A DNA stretch of 64,000 nt from DSVQ01 sp964484765 (GTDB taxonomy: Bacteria > Planctomycetota > Planctomycetia > Planctomycetales > Planctomycetaceae): positions 45,324 to 109,323 of the forward strand of contig CAZAGI010000018.1 in the NCBI GenBank assembly GCA_964484765.1, written 5' to 3'. Below, in pieces: positions 18,661 through 27,541 of this stretch. The notes under the pieces are model-generated. The model made no database searches, was not told the origin of the DNA, and saw only the letters and a list, made by a program, of their open reading frames with translations. Within the stretch, counting starts at the first letter, position 1; each line of letters opens with the position of its first letter. Both the position numbers and the translations under genes were made by a program.

Positions 18661-19980
18661 ATGTTGAGTTTGATGCCTGCGTTGTTTCTCGCGGTGGTCT
18701 TTGCGGCTGGCAATGATGTCTCGCAGTTTCGCGGCCCGGCGGGAGACGGTGTCTTCCCCGCAGCCACCGGCTTGCCCACCACCTGGGGCGAAGATACGAA
18801 CATCACCTGGAAGACCGCGATTCCCGGTCGCGGGTGGTCTTCGCCCGTGATTGGCAACGGGATGATCTGGCTGACGACGGCCGTCGAAGAAGCAGCGACC
18901 CCCGAACAGATCGCTGCCATTCAAAAGAAAAAACTCGCCGGCAATCCGATGGCGAACCAGATGAAAATCGTGGGCGCGATCACGCTGCGTGCGGTCGCTC
19001 TCGATCTGGCCACTGGCGCGCTCAAGCATGACAAGGAACTCTTCCGCATCACCGATCCCGAACCGGTGCACACGCTCAACAGTTATGCGTCACCGAGCCC
19101 AGTGCTGGACAACGGCCGGCTGTATTGCCACTTTGGCACGTTCGGCACGGCGTGCGTGGATACCACGACGGCAAAGAGTCTTTGGACGTCGAAGTTGCCG
19201 ACCGAACACTCCGTGGGTCCGGGCAGTTCACCCGTCGTTTACGAGAACCGCCTGATTATTCCCTGCGACGGTACCGAAGCGCAGTCGGTGGTGGGTCTCG
19301 AGATCGATACCGGTAAAGTCGCCTGGTCCACCAAACGACCACCCATGGAAGGGGATGTCGGCGACTTGCAAAAAGCGTTCAGCACACCGCTCATCGTCCG
19401 CGTGGGTCGTCAGGATCAGGCCGTCGTTGTCGGCGCTCAATGGGTGGCCGCGTACAACCCGGTCACTGGCAAAGAACTCTGGCGGTTTCGCCACGGCGAA
19501 GGCTTTTCAAACGTGCCGCGCCCGGTGTTCGCCCATGGGCTGGTTTATATCTGCACGGGTTACATGCAACCCAACCTGGTTGCGATCCGTCCCGATGGGC
19601 TGGGCGATGTGACAAAAACGCATGAGGCGTGGCGATTCAAAAAATCGGTACCGGCCATGCCCTCGCCCGTAGTGATCGACGATGCCATTTACATCGTCTC
19701 CGACCAAGGCGTGGCGACGTGCATCGATTGCCTCACCGGTGAACAGCGCTGGCAGCGCCGCATCGAAGGCAACTACTCCGCGTCGCCCGTCTACGCCGAC
19801 GGTAAACTCTTCGTGAGCAACCGGGAAGGCACCACCACCGTCCTCACGCCGGGACGCGAATACACCGAGATCGGCACGGCGACTCTCGACGGTGCGATCA
19901 TGGCCTCGCCCGTGGCACTTCCGGGAGCGCTTGTGCTCCGCACGCCGACGCACCTGTATCGTGTCGGCGCAGGGAAATGA
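18661..19980 (+). CDS. Secreted PQQ-like beta-propeller protein
   Basis: The 439-residue product begins with a signal peptide (MLSLMPALFLAVVFAAG) followed by SQFRGPAGDGVF, the common start of planctomycete PQQ-like repeat proteins. Blades are visible as repeated W-x-(T/S)-x(n)-(G/S)-S-P-V patterns (ITWKTAIPGRGWSSPVI, LWTSKLPTEHSVGPGSSPVV, WRFKKSVPAMPSPVVIDD, GNYSASPVYADGKLFVSN). These resemble BamB and quinoprotein dehydrogenase propellers, but no dehydrogenase catalytic residues are evident. The open frame extends upstream to 18589; ATG 18661 fits the signal peptide. Function unknown, probably periplasmic. Confidence 0.88.
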   Translation: MLSLMPALFLAVVFAAGNDVSQFRGPAGDGVFPAATGLPTTWGEDTNITWKTAIPGRGWSSPVIGNGMIWLTTAVEEAATPEQIAAIQKKKLAGNPMANQMKIVGAITLRAVALDLATGALKHDKELFRITDPEPVHTLNSYASPSPVLDNGRLYCHFGTFGTACVDTTTAKSLWTSKLPTEHSVGPGSSPVVYENRLIIPCDGTEAQSVVGLEIDTGKVAWSTKRPPMEGDVGDLQKAFSTPLIVRVGRQDQAVVVGAQWVAAYNPVTGKELWRFRHGEGFSNVPRPVFAHGLVYICTGYMQPNLVAIRPDGLGDVTKTHEAWRFKKSVPAMPSPVVIDDAIYIVSDQGVATCIDCLTGEQRWQRRIEGNYSASPVYADGKLFVSNREGTTTVLTPGREYTEIGTATLDGAIMASPVALPGALVLRTPTHLYRVGAGK

Positions 19981-19997
19981 CTGTCGACGAGCCGCGA

Positions 19998-20195
19998 TCA
20001 GAGGAACGGGCTCTTCACGATGAGGCAAAAACCAGACACCAGCGCAGTCATGGCCGTGACCATCTGACGGCGCCACGAGCTCTCCACGGCGGTTTGGGAA
20101 TTCTCCATCATCCGCCGCAGCAGTTCGCGTCGCAGTTGATCGTTGATCCAGCTCAGTGTCAGCTCGGAGATGTGAGCCGTTCCGGCGGCAGGCAT
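19998..20195 (-). CDS. Small tail-anchored hypothetical protein
   Basis: A 65-residue frame starts at ATG 20195, preceded by a strong GGGAGG seven bases upstream. The product is a charged helix (SWINDQLRRELLRRMMEN) followed by a C-terminal hydrophobic segment (MVTAMTALVSGFCLIV), so a small peripheral or tail-anchored membrane protein is likely. The longer frame to 20480 overlaps the divergent esterase gene and has poor composition. I do not recognise the family; the call rests on the ribosome-binding site and amphipathic layout. Confidence 0.5.
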   Translation of the reverse strand: MPAAGTAHISELTLSWINDQLRRELLRRMMENSQTAVESSWRRQMVTAMTALVSGFCLIVKSPFL

Positions 20196-20407
20196 GGCGG
20201 CCCTCCCAGGTTGAGGCGAGGAAAACAAGCGGGAAACGGTTAGCCTTCCTTCAGGAATTTCGACGCAACCGCACGCTTTCCATCGTTGAGAAGCTGTTTC
20301 GATCAGGAAATCCCGGACGCCGACGGAGAATGAGCCGGTCGTTCGCGACGTGCGGAAACTGCCGATTGCTTCTACATTTGACGACCCTGCGGCAAGGAAT
20401 GAAACCA

Positions 20408-22381
20408 ATGCGGCGGACACTGCGGCTTTTGCTGGGATTAGCGGCGATAACAGGCATGGCAGTATTGCATCCGGCGGCACTGATTCCGGTGAATGCCGCC
20501 GAGTGGTCTGAACCTGCGGAGATCGTGTTCACGGCGAAGTACGATGGTACCGAACAGCGGTATGTGCTGCTTAAGCCGAAAGACTTTGATGCGTCGCAGC
20601 GGCATCACGTTCTGATTGCGTTACACGGCCATGGCTCCGACCGCTGGCAGTTTGTGCGCGATGGCCGCGGCGAATGCCGCGCCGCTCGTGACGCCGCCGC
20701 AGAGCACGGCTTCCTGTTCGTTTCCCCAGACTACCGCGCCAGCACATCATGGATGGGCCCCGCGGCGACGGCGGATCTGCAGCAGATCCTGCACGAACTC
20801 CGCCGGAAGCATCGCATCGATCAAGTCGTCATTTCCGGCGGTTCGATGGGAGGGACTTCCGCGATCGCTTTCGCCGCCATGCACCCGCAATTGGTCGATG
20901 GCGTGGTGTCACTGAACGGCACCGCGAATCTGCTGGAATACGATCAGTTCCAGCCCGCCATCGCAGCATCCTATGGAGGCACAAAAGCCGAAAAGCCGGA
21001 TGTCTACCGCGAGCGCTCGGCAGAATTGTTTCCCGACCGACTGTCGATGCCCACGGCATTCACCACCGGCGGAAAAGACACACTCGTTCCCCCCGGCAGT
21101 ACGCTGCGGCTGGTGAAAGCGCTCGAAGAGCGGCAGTCCCCCGTGAAATCGATTAACCGGCCGGACGGCGGGCATGACACGAACTACGACGACTCCCGCG
21201 CGGCATTTGAGTTTGTGATCGAACGCGTGCTCCATGGTCGGGAATTGCCCCCGCCAGTAATCGACCTGGCGGCCAAGCCCCTGAAGATCGTCTGCCTCGG
21301 CGACAGCGTGACCGGGGTCTACTACCATACAGGCGGTCGGCGGGCATATCCCGAACTGCTGGAAATCGCCCTCAAAAAAGCGGTGCCTGCGACCAAGGTG
21401 ACCGTGATCAACGCCGGCATCAGTGGACACGCGACGGACCAGGGGCTGGCTCGTCTCGATCGCGATGTGCTGCAGCATCAACCCGATGTGGTCACGATCA
21501 GTTTCGGACTCAATGATCTGACGCGGCTTTCTCCGGAACAATATCGCGCCAACGTGGAACAACTCGTCGACCGGTGTGTCGAACGCAAAGCCGCGGTGGT
21601 GTTGTGTACCCCGAATGCCGTGATCGACACCGCCGCGCGTCCGATTGCCCGTTTGGCCGAGTTCTGTGAAATCCTCCGCGCCGTTGGACGTGAACGAAAG
21701 GTGGCTGTCTGCGACCAGTTCCGCGCGGGCACGATTCACCGAGAGCGTGATCCCTGGGGTTGGCGGCTCACGCTGAGTGACGAAATCCATCCCAATGGAG
21801 ATGGACATCGCCGCATGGCCGAAGAACTTTGCCGCACGATTGCCGGCCAGCACGTTTCCCTCGCCGACCTCGGCCCGCCACGCCCCGCCGTACCGCGGTT
21901 GCGAAAATTGCTCGCCGAAAAACAGCGGATCCGGATTCTTGCTATGGCACCTTTGGATTCGCACGCCGCCGTCGCGATCCGCGCACTCGATGCCAATGCG
22001 ATGGTGGAAGTCACACCGTGGCCGATCACCGGAAAATCGCTCGCCGAGATTGAGCAAGACGCGAACAAGCTTGTTCGCGCGATGAAACCCGACCTGGTCT
22101 TATTGACGATTCCCCGTGATGCTGCGGCACACAGTGACGAAAATTTCATTCATGCCACTTCGTGGATCATGAACTGGTCGCTGAGTTTCGGCCACCAGGA
22201 GTGGGACGTCGTCGCCGTGCACCCGGCGGTCACCGATCCGGCGACGGTCGGCGAACGTGATGCCCTCATTCGGCAACTCGTCCGGGCGCAGGACATCGAT
22301 CTGATTGATCGACCCACCGATGATCGTCGAGCCGTGAGTGATGTGCTCACCGCGTGGTTGCGTACTCAATTGGCAGAATGA
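20408..22381 (+). CDS. Secreted alpha/beta-hydrolase fused to SGNH hydrolase
   Basis: This 657-residue protein joins two esterase folds. A signal peptide (residues 1-31) is followed by an alpha/beta hydrolase: oxyanion region ALHGHGSD, nucleophile Ser146 in GGSMGG, Asp224 in GGKDTLVPPG and His256 in DGGHD. From about residue 290 comes an SGNH/GDSL domain: LGDSVT (Ser300), NAGISG, FGLND (369-370) and DEIHPNGDGH (Asp458, His461). Residues from about 500 form a third segment with a strand pattern like a further SGNH half. ATG 20408 has AAGGA at 9 bases, better than ATG 20399. Carbohydrate-ester removal from polysaccharides is a reasonable inference. Confidence 0.85.
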   Translation: MRRTLRLLLGLAAITGMAVLHPAALIPVNAAEWSEPAEIVFTAKYDGTEQRYVLLKPKDFDASQRHHVLIALHGHGSDRWQFVRDGRGECRAARDAAAEHGFLFVSPDYRASTSWMGPAATADLQQILHELRRKHRIDQVVISGGSMGGTSAIAFAAMHPQLVDGVVSLNGTANLLEYDQFQPAIAASYGGTKAEKPDVYRERSAELFPDRLSMPTAFTTGGKDTLVPPGSTLRLVKALEERQSPVKSINRPDGGHDTNYDDSRAAFEFVIERVLHGRELPPPVIDLAAKPLKIVCLGDSVTGVYYHTGGRRAYPELLEIALKKAVPATKVTVINAGISGHATDQGLARLDRDVLQHQPDVVTISFGLNDLTRLSPEQYRANVEQLVDRCVERKAAVVLCTPNAVIDTAARPIARLAEFCEILRAVGRERKVAVCDQFRAGTIHRERDPWGWRLTLSDEIHPNGDGHRRMAEELCRTIAGQHVSLADLGPPRPAVPRLRKLLAEKQRIRILAMAPLDSHAAVAIRALDANAMVEVTPWPITGKSLAEIEQDANKLVRAMKPDLVLLTIPRDAAAHSDENFIHATSWIMNWSLSFGHQEWDVVAVHPAVTDPATVGERDALIRQLVRAQDIDLIDRPTDDRRAVSDVLTAWLRTQLAE

Positions 22382-23236
22382 TCAGGGAGAAGCCGGCTGC
22401 GGCAACGCGCGTCGTGTGGGATCGGGCAAGATGCACAACCAATAGGGATCGGTGGGAAGCCCGACAACACCGGGCGTCCGTGGAACGGTCCACACTTCCT
22501 GTTCGTCCCAGGCGGCATGCATTTCGGCGCTTCCCAGGCGAACGAGATCGTAGTGCCAGGTCGCGACATTGTTCTTTTTGATCGCCTCGACAATCAGCAG
22601 GACTTCCGGATTTGTGCCGTGGGCCAGCGCAAAGACCGCTGCATCAACAACCTGTGTGGCTTCGTCGCTGTAACGATAAACCGGCTGCACCAGCAGCCGC
22701 AGTTCGAAGCGGGAATTGTTGGGGTCCCAAAATTCGTGCGCCTGAAAACGACGGCTGATGTCCTTCATTTGCCGCAGGCGTTGCACGGGAGTCTCGGCAA
22801 CCACGGCGACATCTTTCGGCAAGGTACAGACCTGGCGCTGCGCTTTCTGTGGCTGCCAGGTTTGGTTTTCGGCGAGCTTCAACTCCACCAGATCGGACGA
22901 TGTCAGCGTGATCGCGTGAATCCAGTTCGGGTCATTGCCGCCGGGGCGAAAGATTTCGACGAAGGCTAACGGTCGTTTTCCGGCCGTCCACGTCCACAAG
23001 GTTCCCGCTTCGTTATTCCGCGCCGCGTCGCCGAACGTCAGCAGCGGTCGTGCCACTAACGAGACTTCTGCCGCCGGCGTCGGAGTGGTGATCCGCATGC
23101 GATACTGCGCGATGGCGTCGTGAACCTGCCGGACCTGTTCCGACGCCGGCGGCGTCGGTTCCTCTGCCGCCGAAATCCAAGCCGCGAGATTAGCGACGGC
23201 GAAGAGCATCACGAAGAACAGTTTCAGCGACCGCAT
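22382..23236 (-). CDS. Secreted hypothetical protein
   Basis: The 284-residue product has a signal peptide (MRSLKLFFVMLFAVANLAAW, cleavage likely near SAAEE). The mature part has no motif I recognise; it is rich in Trp and Pro and has the segments TLWTWTAGKRPLAFVEIF and RFELRLLVQPVYRY, suggesting a beta-sheet fold. It ends one base beyond the stop of the convergent esterase gene, with no spacer at all. Homologues with this layout seem to be a planctomycete speciality, but that is an impression and not a search result. Confidence 0.75.
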   Translation of the reverse strand: MRSLKLFFVMLFAVANLAAWISAAEEPTPPASEQVRQVHDAIAQYRMRITTPTPAAEVSLVARPLLTFGDAARNNEAGTLWTWTAGKRPLAFVEIFRPGGNDPNWIHAITLTSSDLVELKLAENQTWQPQKAQRQVCTLPKDVAVVAETPVQRLRQMKDISRRFQAHEFWDPNNSRFELRLLVQPVYRYSDEATQVVDAAVFALAHGTNPEVLLIVEAIKKNNVATWHYDLVRLGSAEMHAAWDEQEVWTVPRTPGVVGLPTDPYWLCILPDPTRRALPQPASP

Positions 23237-23439
23237 GATTGGCTCCTGAGGGGTTTCGTCCGCTTTGGGGGTGCCTTTTCCATCGCGCTAATCACTCTAA
23301 ATCAACCACCACCGCAAAACAAGACAATATGACTATTTTCCCGCGGCACCGCCTTCGGAAATCGCTGCGCAATCGCATATACTTTTTCCCACGGCAAGCG
23401 CGTCGGCCTGGAACAAAGACCCCTTGGCAAAGACCACCC

Positions 23440-24561
23440 ATGCAGATCACCGCCATCCGTGTTTTCCAAGTCACAATTCCGCTCAAACCCGAACGGCGGA
23501 TGATTTCCGCACTGGGCAAGCATGATGTCTCGCCGTTTGTACTCATTCGTGTCGAAACCGATGCCGGCGTCTTCGGCGTGGGTGAGGCGACGGTCACGCC
23601 GCGGTGGAGTGGCGAAACCATGTGGGGTGCGGCCGCGATCATTGCGAATGTGTTCGAGCCAGTGCTGATCGGCGTCGACCCGTGTGACCATGACGAGATT
23701 GATCGCCGGATGGACGCAGTCGCCGTCGACAACTGGTTTGCGAAGTCCGCGATCGAAATGGCGTGCTGGGACATCGCGGGCAAATCCGCGGGCAAGCCGG
23801 TGTATGAACTCCTCGGCGGTGCCCAGCGCGGGTTGACGATCCGCAATCGGTTCTCGATGGGGGCGTACCCGCCCGATGTCGCCGCTCAGCGCGCGCAGGA
23901 GCGGGTCTCGGTCGGTTTCGACACCATCAAAGTGAAAGTCGGTACGGTTCCAGAAGAGGATGTTGCGCGAGTGAAAGCCGTTCGCCTGGCAATCGGTCCG
24001 GATATTGCGCTCACGATCGATGCGAACGGCGGCTGGAATATGGAGCAGGCACGATGGTCGCTGGAGCGGCTCATCGACTGCAACGTCGGTTTGGTCGAGC
24101 AGCCGCTGCCTCGCGGCAATTACAGCGAATTGCGCGAGTTACGCGGGATTTTTCGATGTCGCATTTTGGCCGACGAAAGCTGCTTCGATGAGATCCATGC
24201 ACGGGAACTCATCGCACAACAATGCTGCGACGTCATCAGCCTGTATCCCGGCAAACAGGGCGGCATCTGCAAAGCGATACGGATCGCCAAACTCGCCGAG
24301 AATCACGGCATTCCGTGCTCGATCGGCTCGAATCTCGAATGGGACGTCGGCGCCGCGGCGATGCTGCATTTCATCATCGCTACGAAAAATATGGATGTGG
24401 AGCATTACCCCGGAGACTGTCTCGGCCCGTTCTATCACGAATACTCGGTCGCGAAGAACCCGCTCAAGATCGAAGGGCCGTTTACCACGTTGAACGACGG
24501 TCCCGGTTTGGGAATCGACGTTGACTGGGACGTGATCGCCCGACACACGGTCAAAGCGTGA
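23440..24561 (+). CDS. Enolase-superfamily enzyme, muconate-lactonizing-type subgroup
   Basis: The 373-residue product has an N-terminal capping domain and a TIM barrel with the full acid/base set of the muconate-lactonizing subgroup: KVK (Lys164, Lys166), metal ligands Asp194 (DANGGW), Glu220 (VEQPLP) and Asp245 (LADES), and Lys272 on the sixth strand (YPGKQGG). Such enzymes include muconate cycloisomerase, o-succinylbenzoate synthase, dipeptide epimerase and sugar-acid enzymes. The substrate is unknown; OSBS is unlikely as the window has the futalosine route. ATG 23440 starts the conserved ITAIRVFQV; the upstream extension to 23239 was rejected. Confidence 0.88.
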   Translation: MQITAIRVFQVTIPLKPERRMISALGKHDVSPFVLIRVETDAGVFGVGEATVTPRWSGETMWGAAAIIANVFEPVLIGVDPCDHDEIDRRMDAVAVDNWFAKSAIEMACWDIAGKSAGKPVYELLGGAQRGLTIRNRFSMGAYPPDVAAQRAQERVSVGFDTIKVKVGTVPEEDVARVKAVRLAIGPDIALTIDANGGWNMEQARWSLERLIDCNVGLVEQPLPRGNYSELRELRGIFRCRILADESCFDEIHARELIAQQCCDVISLYPGKQGGICKAIRIAKLAENHGIPCSIGSNLEWDVGAAAMLHFIIATKNMDVEHYPGDCLGPFYHEYSVAKNPLKIEGPFTTLNDGPGLGIDVDWDVIARHTVKA

Positions 24562-24695
24562 TGGTCGACGATGTCAAGAGGAATCGGCCGCAACGCGAGA
24601 TCAATAAACCGATTTGGTCTCCGGCCCATGATCACCGTTTGATACTGTGATCGTCGCTGATCTGAAGGACTCGATGTTCGGGAAAGGACACGGAC

Positions 24696-25025
24696 ATGAG
24701 CAGTGTCGGTTTCGGACCGGCGGGAATTCCGCCGCTGGTGAGTTCGACCGCGGGGGCTGCCGGACAACAGCGCACCGCCAATGCGGGTCAGCAAAGCGCT
24801 GATGCCGCCCAGCGGAAATTCGCCATGGATCAGCAGGCGTTGACGGCGAAAGCGGTCGGCGATGTCGGCGCGATGGACGAAAGCGGCGACCGCGACGCGG
24901 ATGGCCGCCAACCATGGATGCGGCAGCAGGCCGGTAGCGGACCAGACGGCAAGCCGGGCAATCCGACACCGAAAGCCCCGGACCCCGATGGCGAACGCGG
25001 CGGCATGCTCGATCTCGAAGGCTGA
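24696..25025 (+). CDS. Small low-complexity hypothetical protein
   Basis: A 109-residue hydrophilic protein, rich in Gly, Ala, Gln, Asp and Pro, without membrane segment or cysteine. ATG 24696 is preceded by GAAAGGACACGGAC, a reasonable ribosome-binding site. The N-terminal GFGPAGIPPL is followed by an Ala/Gln-rich helix, and the C-terminal third (GPDGKPGNPTPKAPDPDGE) looks disordered. Codon use resembles that of neighbouring genes. I do not recognise it. Confidence 0.6.
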   Translation: MSSVGFGPAGIPPLVSSTAGAAGQQRTANAGQQSADAAQRKFAMDQQALTAKAVGDVGAMDESGDRDADGRQPWMRQQAGSGPDGKPGNPTPKAPDPDGERGGMLDLEG

Positions 25026-25029
25026 AACC

Positions 25030-25064
25030 CGTAGCCCTGCTTGTCGCGGAGCGACAGGGCTACG
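25030..25064. repeat. Palindromic repeat overlapping the ispG stop; probable two-way terminator
   Basis: CGTAGCCCT at 25030-25038 pairs with AGGGCTACG at 25056-25064, and GTCGC with GCGAC inside, leaving a GCTT bulge and a GGA loop. It sits between two convergent genes and contains the ispG stop codon (complement at 25060-25062), so it encodes the last residues of IspG. The form recalls abundant short palindromes of planctomycete genomes. No T-run follows on the plus strand. Confidence 0.6.
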
Positions 25065-26214
25065 TCGAAACGACCGACGCCTTCCGTTCAGCGATCACGC
25101 GATCGAGTTCAGCTTTGAGTTTCGACAGGATGACATCATACGGGAACGCGCCCAGTTCCTGCGGGCCTTTCTTGAGATTCACAAAGTTCGGGCCGCACCA
25201 CAGGCCAAGATCGGCATCGTCGGTTTCGCCAGGGCCGTTCACGCGACAACCCATGACCGCGATCGTAATCGCGTGATCCTTGGCATACGCCGTCATCTCT
25301 TTGACCTGCTGGGCGAGTTCGATGAAGGCCTGATTTTCGACGCGAGAACAACTCGGACAACTGATGATGTTCAGCGTGTTGAGACCAAAATCCACCACCG
25401 ACCGGACACGACCCGCGGCGATATCCTCGAGAATTTTCTTCCCCGCAACAATCTCTTCGGATTTCTTCGAATTCGGGACCGTGAGCGACACGCGGATGGT
25501 ATCACCCACGCCGCGACCAATCAGTTGCTCGAACGCAATCCGCGTTTTGATGATCCCATCCGGCGGTAATCCCGCTTCGGTCACACCGAGGTGCAGCGGG
25601 ACGTCGGGACGTTTTTCCGCAAAGCGCTTGTTGACTTCGATCACCTTCGCCGGGTCGGAATCTTTCAGCGAGACGCAATACCGCGTGTAGCCGATGGAGT
25701 CCAGCAAATCGCAATGTTCCCAGGCGCTTTCCAGCATGGGCGTGATGGAATCGCTGGCGTCGTATTTGTCTTTCTTCGCGGGATCAACCGAGCCGCAGTT
25801 CACGCCGACGCGCATCGCGAGATCATGGTCGATCGCCACCTTGGCAAGATATTTCACCTTGTCTTGCCAGGGTTTTTCGGGCTCGTGGTGATACAAGTGG
25901 CCGGGGTTGTAGCGGAGCTTGTCGACGTGCGGTGCCACAAGTTCAGAGAGGCGGTAGTTTTCCTGCAGGTCGACGACAAGGTTGGCTTTCGTCTGCTTGC
26001 GAATTTCTTTCAGCGCTTCGACATCCTTCTTGCTGTCGACGGCAATTCGCACGACATCCGCCCCCGCGGCGTGCAGGTCGTTTGCCTGTTCGACGGTCCC
26101 GTCGATGTCCTGCGTGTGCGTCGCGGTCATACTTTGCACGGCGATGGGAGCACCGCCGCCGATGGACACACTACCGATTCGCACCGACCGCGTCGGATTC
26201 CGTCGCAACTCCAC
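25060..26214 (-). CDS. ispG: 4-hydroxy-3-methylbut-2-en-1-yl diphosphate synthase
   Basis: IspG (GcpE) reduces 2-C-methyl-erythritol 2,4-cyclodiphosphate to HMBPP in the MEP isoprenoid pathway with a 4Fe-4S cluster. The 384-residue protein has the N-terminal RRNPTRSVRIGSVSIGG, the TIM-barrel start VQSMTATHTQDIDGTV, and the cluster-binding residues Cys286 and Cys289 (SCPSCSR), Cys323 (MGCRVNGPGE) and Glu330. There is no large central insertion of the plant/Chlamydia type. It is divergent from the FAD oxidoreductase gene. Confidence 0.96.
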   Translation of the reverse strand: MELRRNPTRSVRIGSVSIGGGAPIAVQSMTATHTQDIDGTVEQANDLHAAGADVVRIAVDSKKDVEALKEIRKQTKANLVVDLQENYRLSELVAPHVDKLRYNPGHLYHHEPEKPWQDKVKYLAKVAIDHDLAMRVGVNCGSVDPAKKDKYDASDSITPMLESAWEHCDLLDSIGYTRYCVSLKDSDPAKVIEVNKRFAEKRPDVPLHLGVTEAGLPPDGIIKTRIAFEQLIGRGVGDTIRVSLTVPNSKKSEEIVAGKKILEDIAAGRVRSVVDFGLNTLNIISCPSCSRVENQAFIELAQQVKEMTAYAKDHAITIAVMGCRVNGPGETDDADLGLWCGPNFVNLKKGPQELGAFPYDVILSKLKAELDRVIAERKASVVST

Positions 26215-26316
26215 GAAACCATCCTTGTTGAAATTTTTCTAAGTGGGTCAACAAAGGCTGCTGATTCTGTTGGATTATAGTCTGGGCGAGTCAAATGCAC
26301 CAATCGCAGGTTCCCC

Positions 26317-26349
26317 GATGCCGGGCATCTGGTTTCGATGCCCGGCATC
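26317..26349. repeat. Perfect 13-bp hairpin (GATGCCGGGCATC)
   Basis: GATGCCGGGCATC at 26317-26329 and its exact complement at 26337-26349 enclose a 7-base loop. Each arm is itself nearly palindromic. It lies in the divergent spacer between ispG and the FAD oxidoreductase gene. Confidence 0.65.
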
Positions 26350-26388
26350 TGTATTTCAAGTTATCACGAGTGACCATCCGAAAGGCAG

Positions 26389-26418
26389 AAGTCCGGCATT
26401 GAGGAAAATGCCGGACTT
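26389..26418. repeat. Perfect 12-bp hairpin (AAGTCCGGCATT)
   Basis: AAGTCCGGCATT at 26389-26400 pairs exactly with AATGCCGGACTT at 26407-26418 around a 6-base loop. It shares the GCCGG/CAT core with the hairpin 40 bases upstream. No T-run follows. A TACAAT at 26452-26457 lies 7 bases before the downstream ATG, so these hairpins may lie upstream of a leaderless transcript instead of within a leader. Confidence 0.6.
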
Positions 26419-26464
26419 CAAGAGCGTTACCGCCGGGCCGCTCACGGAGGCTACAATCGCTGCC

Positions 26465-27541
26465 ATGAACTCGCCACCGTTGGATCTAGTGATTCTGGGG
26501 CAGGGATTGGCGGGTACCGCACTCGCGTGGCGGGCGCATTGGGCCGGATTACGGTTCGTTGTGATCGATCGCGACGAAACCGTCACCTCGTCCAAAATCG
26601 CGGCGGGGTTGATGACGCCGATCACCGGCCAGCGATTGAGGAAATCATGGCGGTGGTCCGAACTCTGGCCGGTTGCGGTTGAATATTATCGCCGTGTGGA
26701 AAAACTCACTGATCGGCGCTTCCTTCGAGTTACGTCGATGGTGCGGACACTCGCGAATCTTGATGAGAAGAAACTTTTCCTCGAACGGATGCGAGAAGAC
26801 GACACCCGCGACCATGTGCGGCAGCCACCGCATCCCGAACTTGACCCCGCGGTGTTTGAGCAGACTTTCGGCAGCTTTGAAATGTACGACGGCGGGCAAT
26901 TGAATTCCGCGGAATATCTCACCGCATCGCGGGAATACTTCGACCGTCACGATTCCGTTCTTACAGCCGATGTCGATCTCGAGTGCGATCTCGAGCTGAC
27001 CAAAAGTGGAGTGGAACTTCCACGCTGGAATTTGCGGGCGAAAAGAGTCGTGTTCTGCCAGGGATATGCGGGATTTGACAATCCGTGGTTTGGCTCAGTG
27101 CGATTCTTCGCCGCCAAAGGCGAGATGTTGACCGTTCACATTCCGGGATTCACCGAGAACCGCGTGATTCATGGCGGGTTGTGGCTCGCACCGTTAGGCA
27201 ACGAACGATTCCGCGTTGGTGCCACTTACGATTGGTCTCGGTTTGACAATGTTCCCACACATGACGGCCGCAACGAAATTGAGACGCGGCTGCGGGCATG
27301 GTTGCGGGTGCCCTACACGGTCGAGGAGCATCATGCAGCCGTGCGACCGATTCTGAGTGAACCGATACCCCGTTTGGGCTTCCATCCGCGCTGGCCGCAA
27401 TTAGGCTATTTCAATGGATTGGCCTCGAAAGGAGCGTTGTTCGCGCCGTATTTGTCGCCGCATCTGGTGCGGGTTATCTGCGGCGAAGAGGACGTGGATT
27501 GGATGTTAGATGTGGCTCGCCGAATGGGGCTCCCACCATGA
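26465..27541 (+). CDS. FAD-dependent oxidoreductase (DAO family), candidate MnmC(o)-like enzyme
   Basis: The 358-residue protein is a flavin oxidoreductase of the D-amino-acid/glycine oxidase type. The FAD motif GQGLAG is at residues 12-17, followed by VVIDRD and the segment AAGLMTPITGQRLRKSW, shared with a family of single-domain oxidoreductases of unknown role. A C-terminal WLAPLGNERFRVGATYDW and an LGYFNGLASKGAL segment complete the FAD site. Its stop overlaps the start of an MnmM-type tRNA methyltransferase (ATGA at 27538). That pairing suggests it removes the carboxymethyl group from cmnm5U to give nm5U, as the oxidase domain of MnmC does. This role is inferred. Confidence 0.82.
   Translation: MNSPPLDLVILGQGLAGTALAWRAHWAGLRFVVIDRDETVTSSKIAAGLMTPITGQRLRKSWRWSELWPVAVEYYRRVEKLTDRRFLRVTSMVRTLANLDEKKLFLERMREDDTRDHVRQPPHPELDPAVFEQTFGSFEMYDGGQLNSAEYLTASREYFDRHDSVLTADVDLECDLELTKSGVELPRWNLRAKRVVFCQGYAGFDNPWFGSVRFFAAKGEMLTVHIPGFTENRVIHGGLWLAPLGNERFRVGATYDWSRFDNVPTHDGRNEIETRLRAWLRVPYTVEEHHAAVRPILSEPIPRLGFHPRWPQLGYFNGLASKGALFAPYLSPHLVRVICGEEDVDWMLDVARRMGLPP

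Noticed and set aside
20909..22057. 382-codon minus-strand open frame
   Set aside because: It is a shadow of the esterase-SGNH fusion gene.
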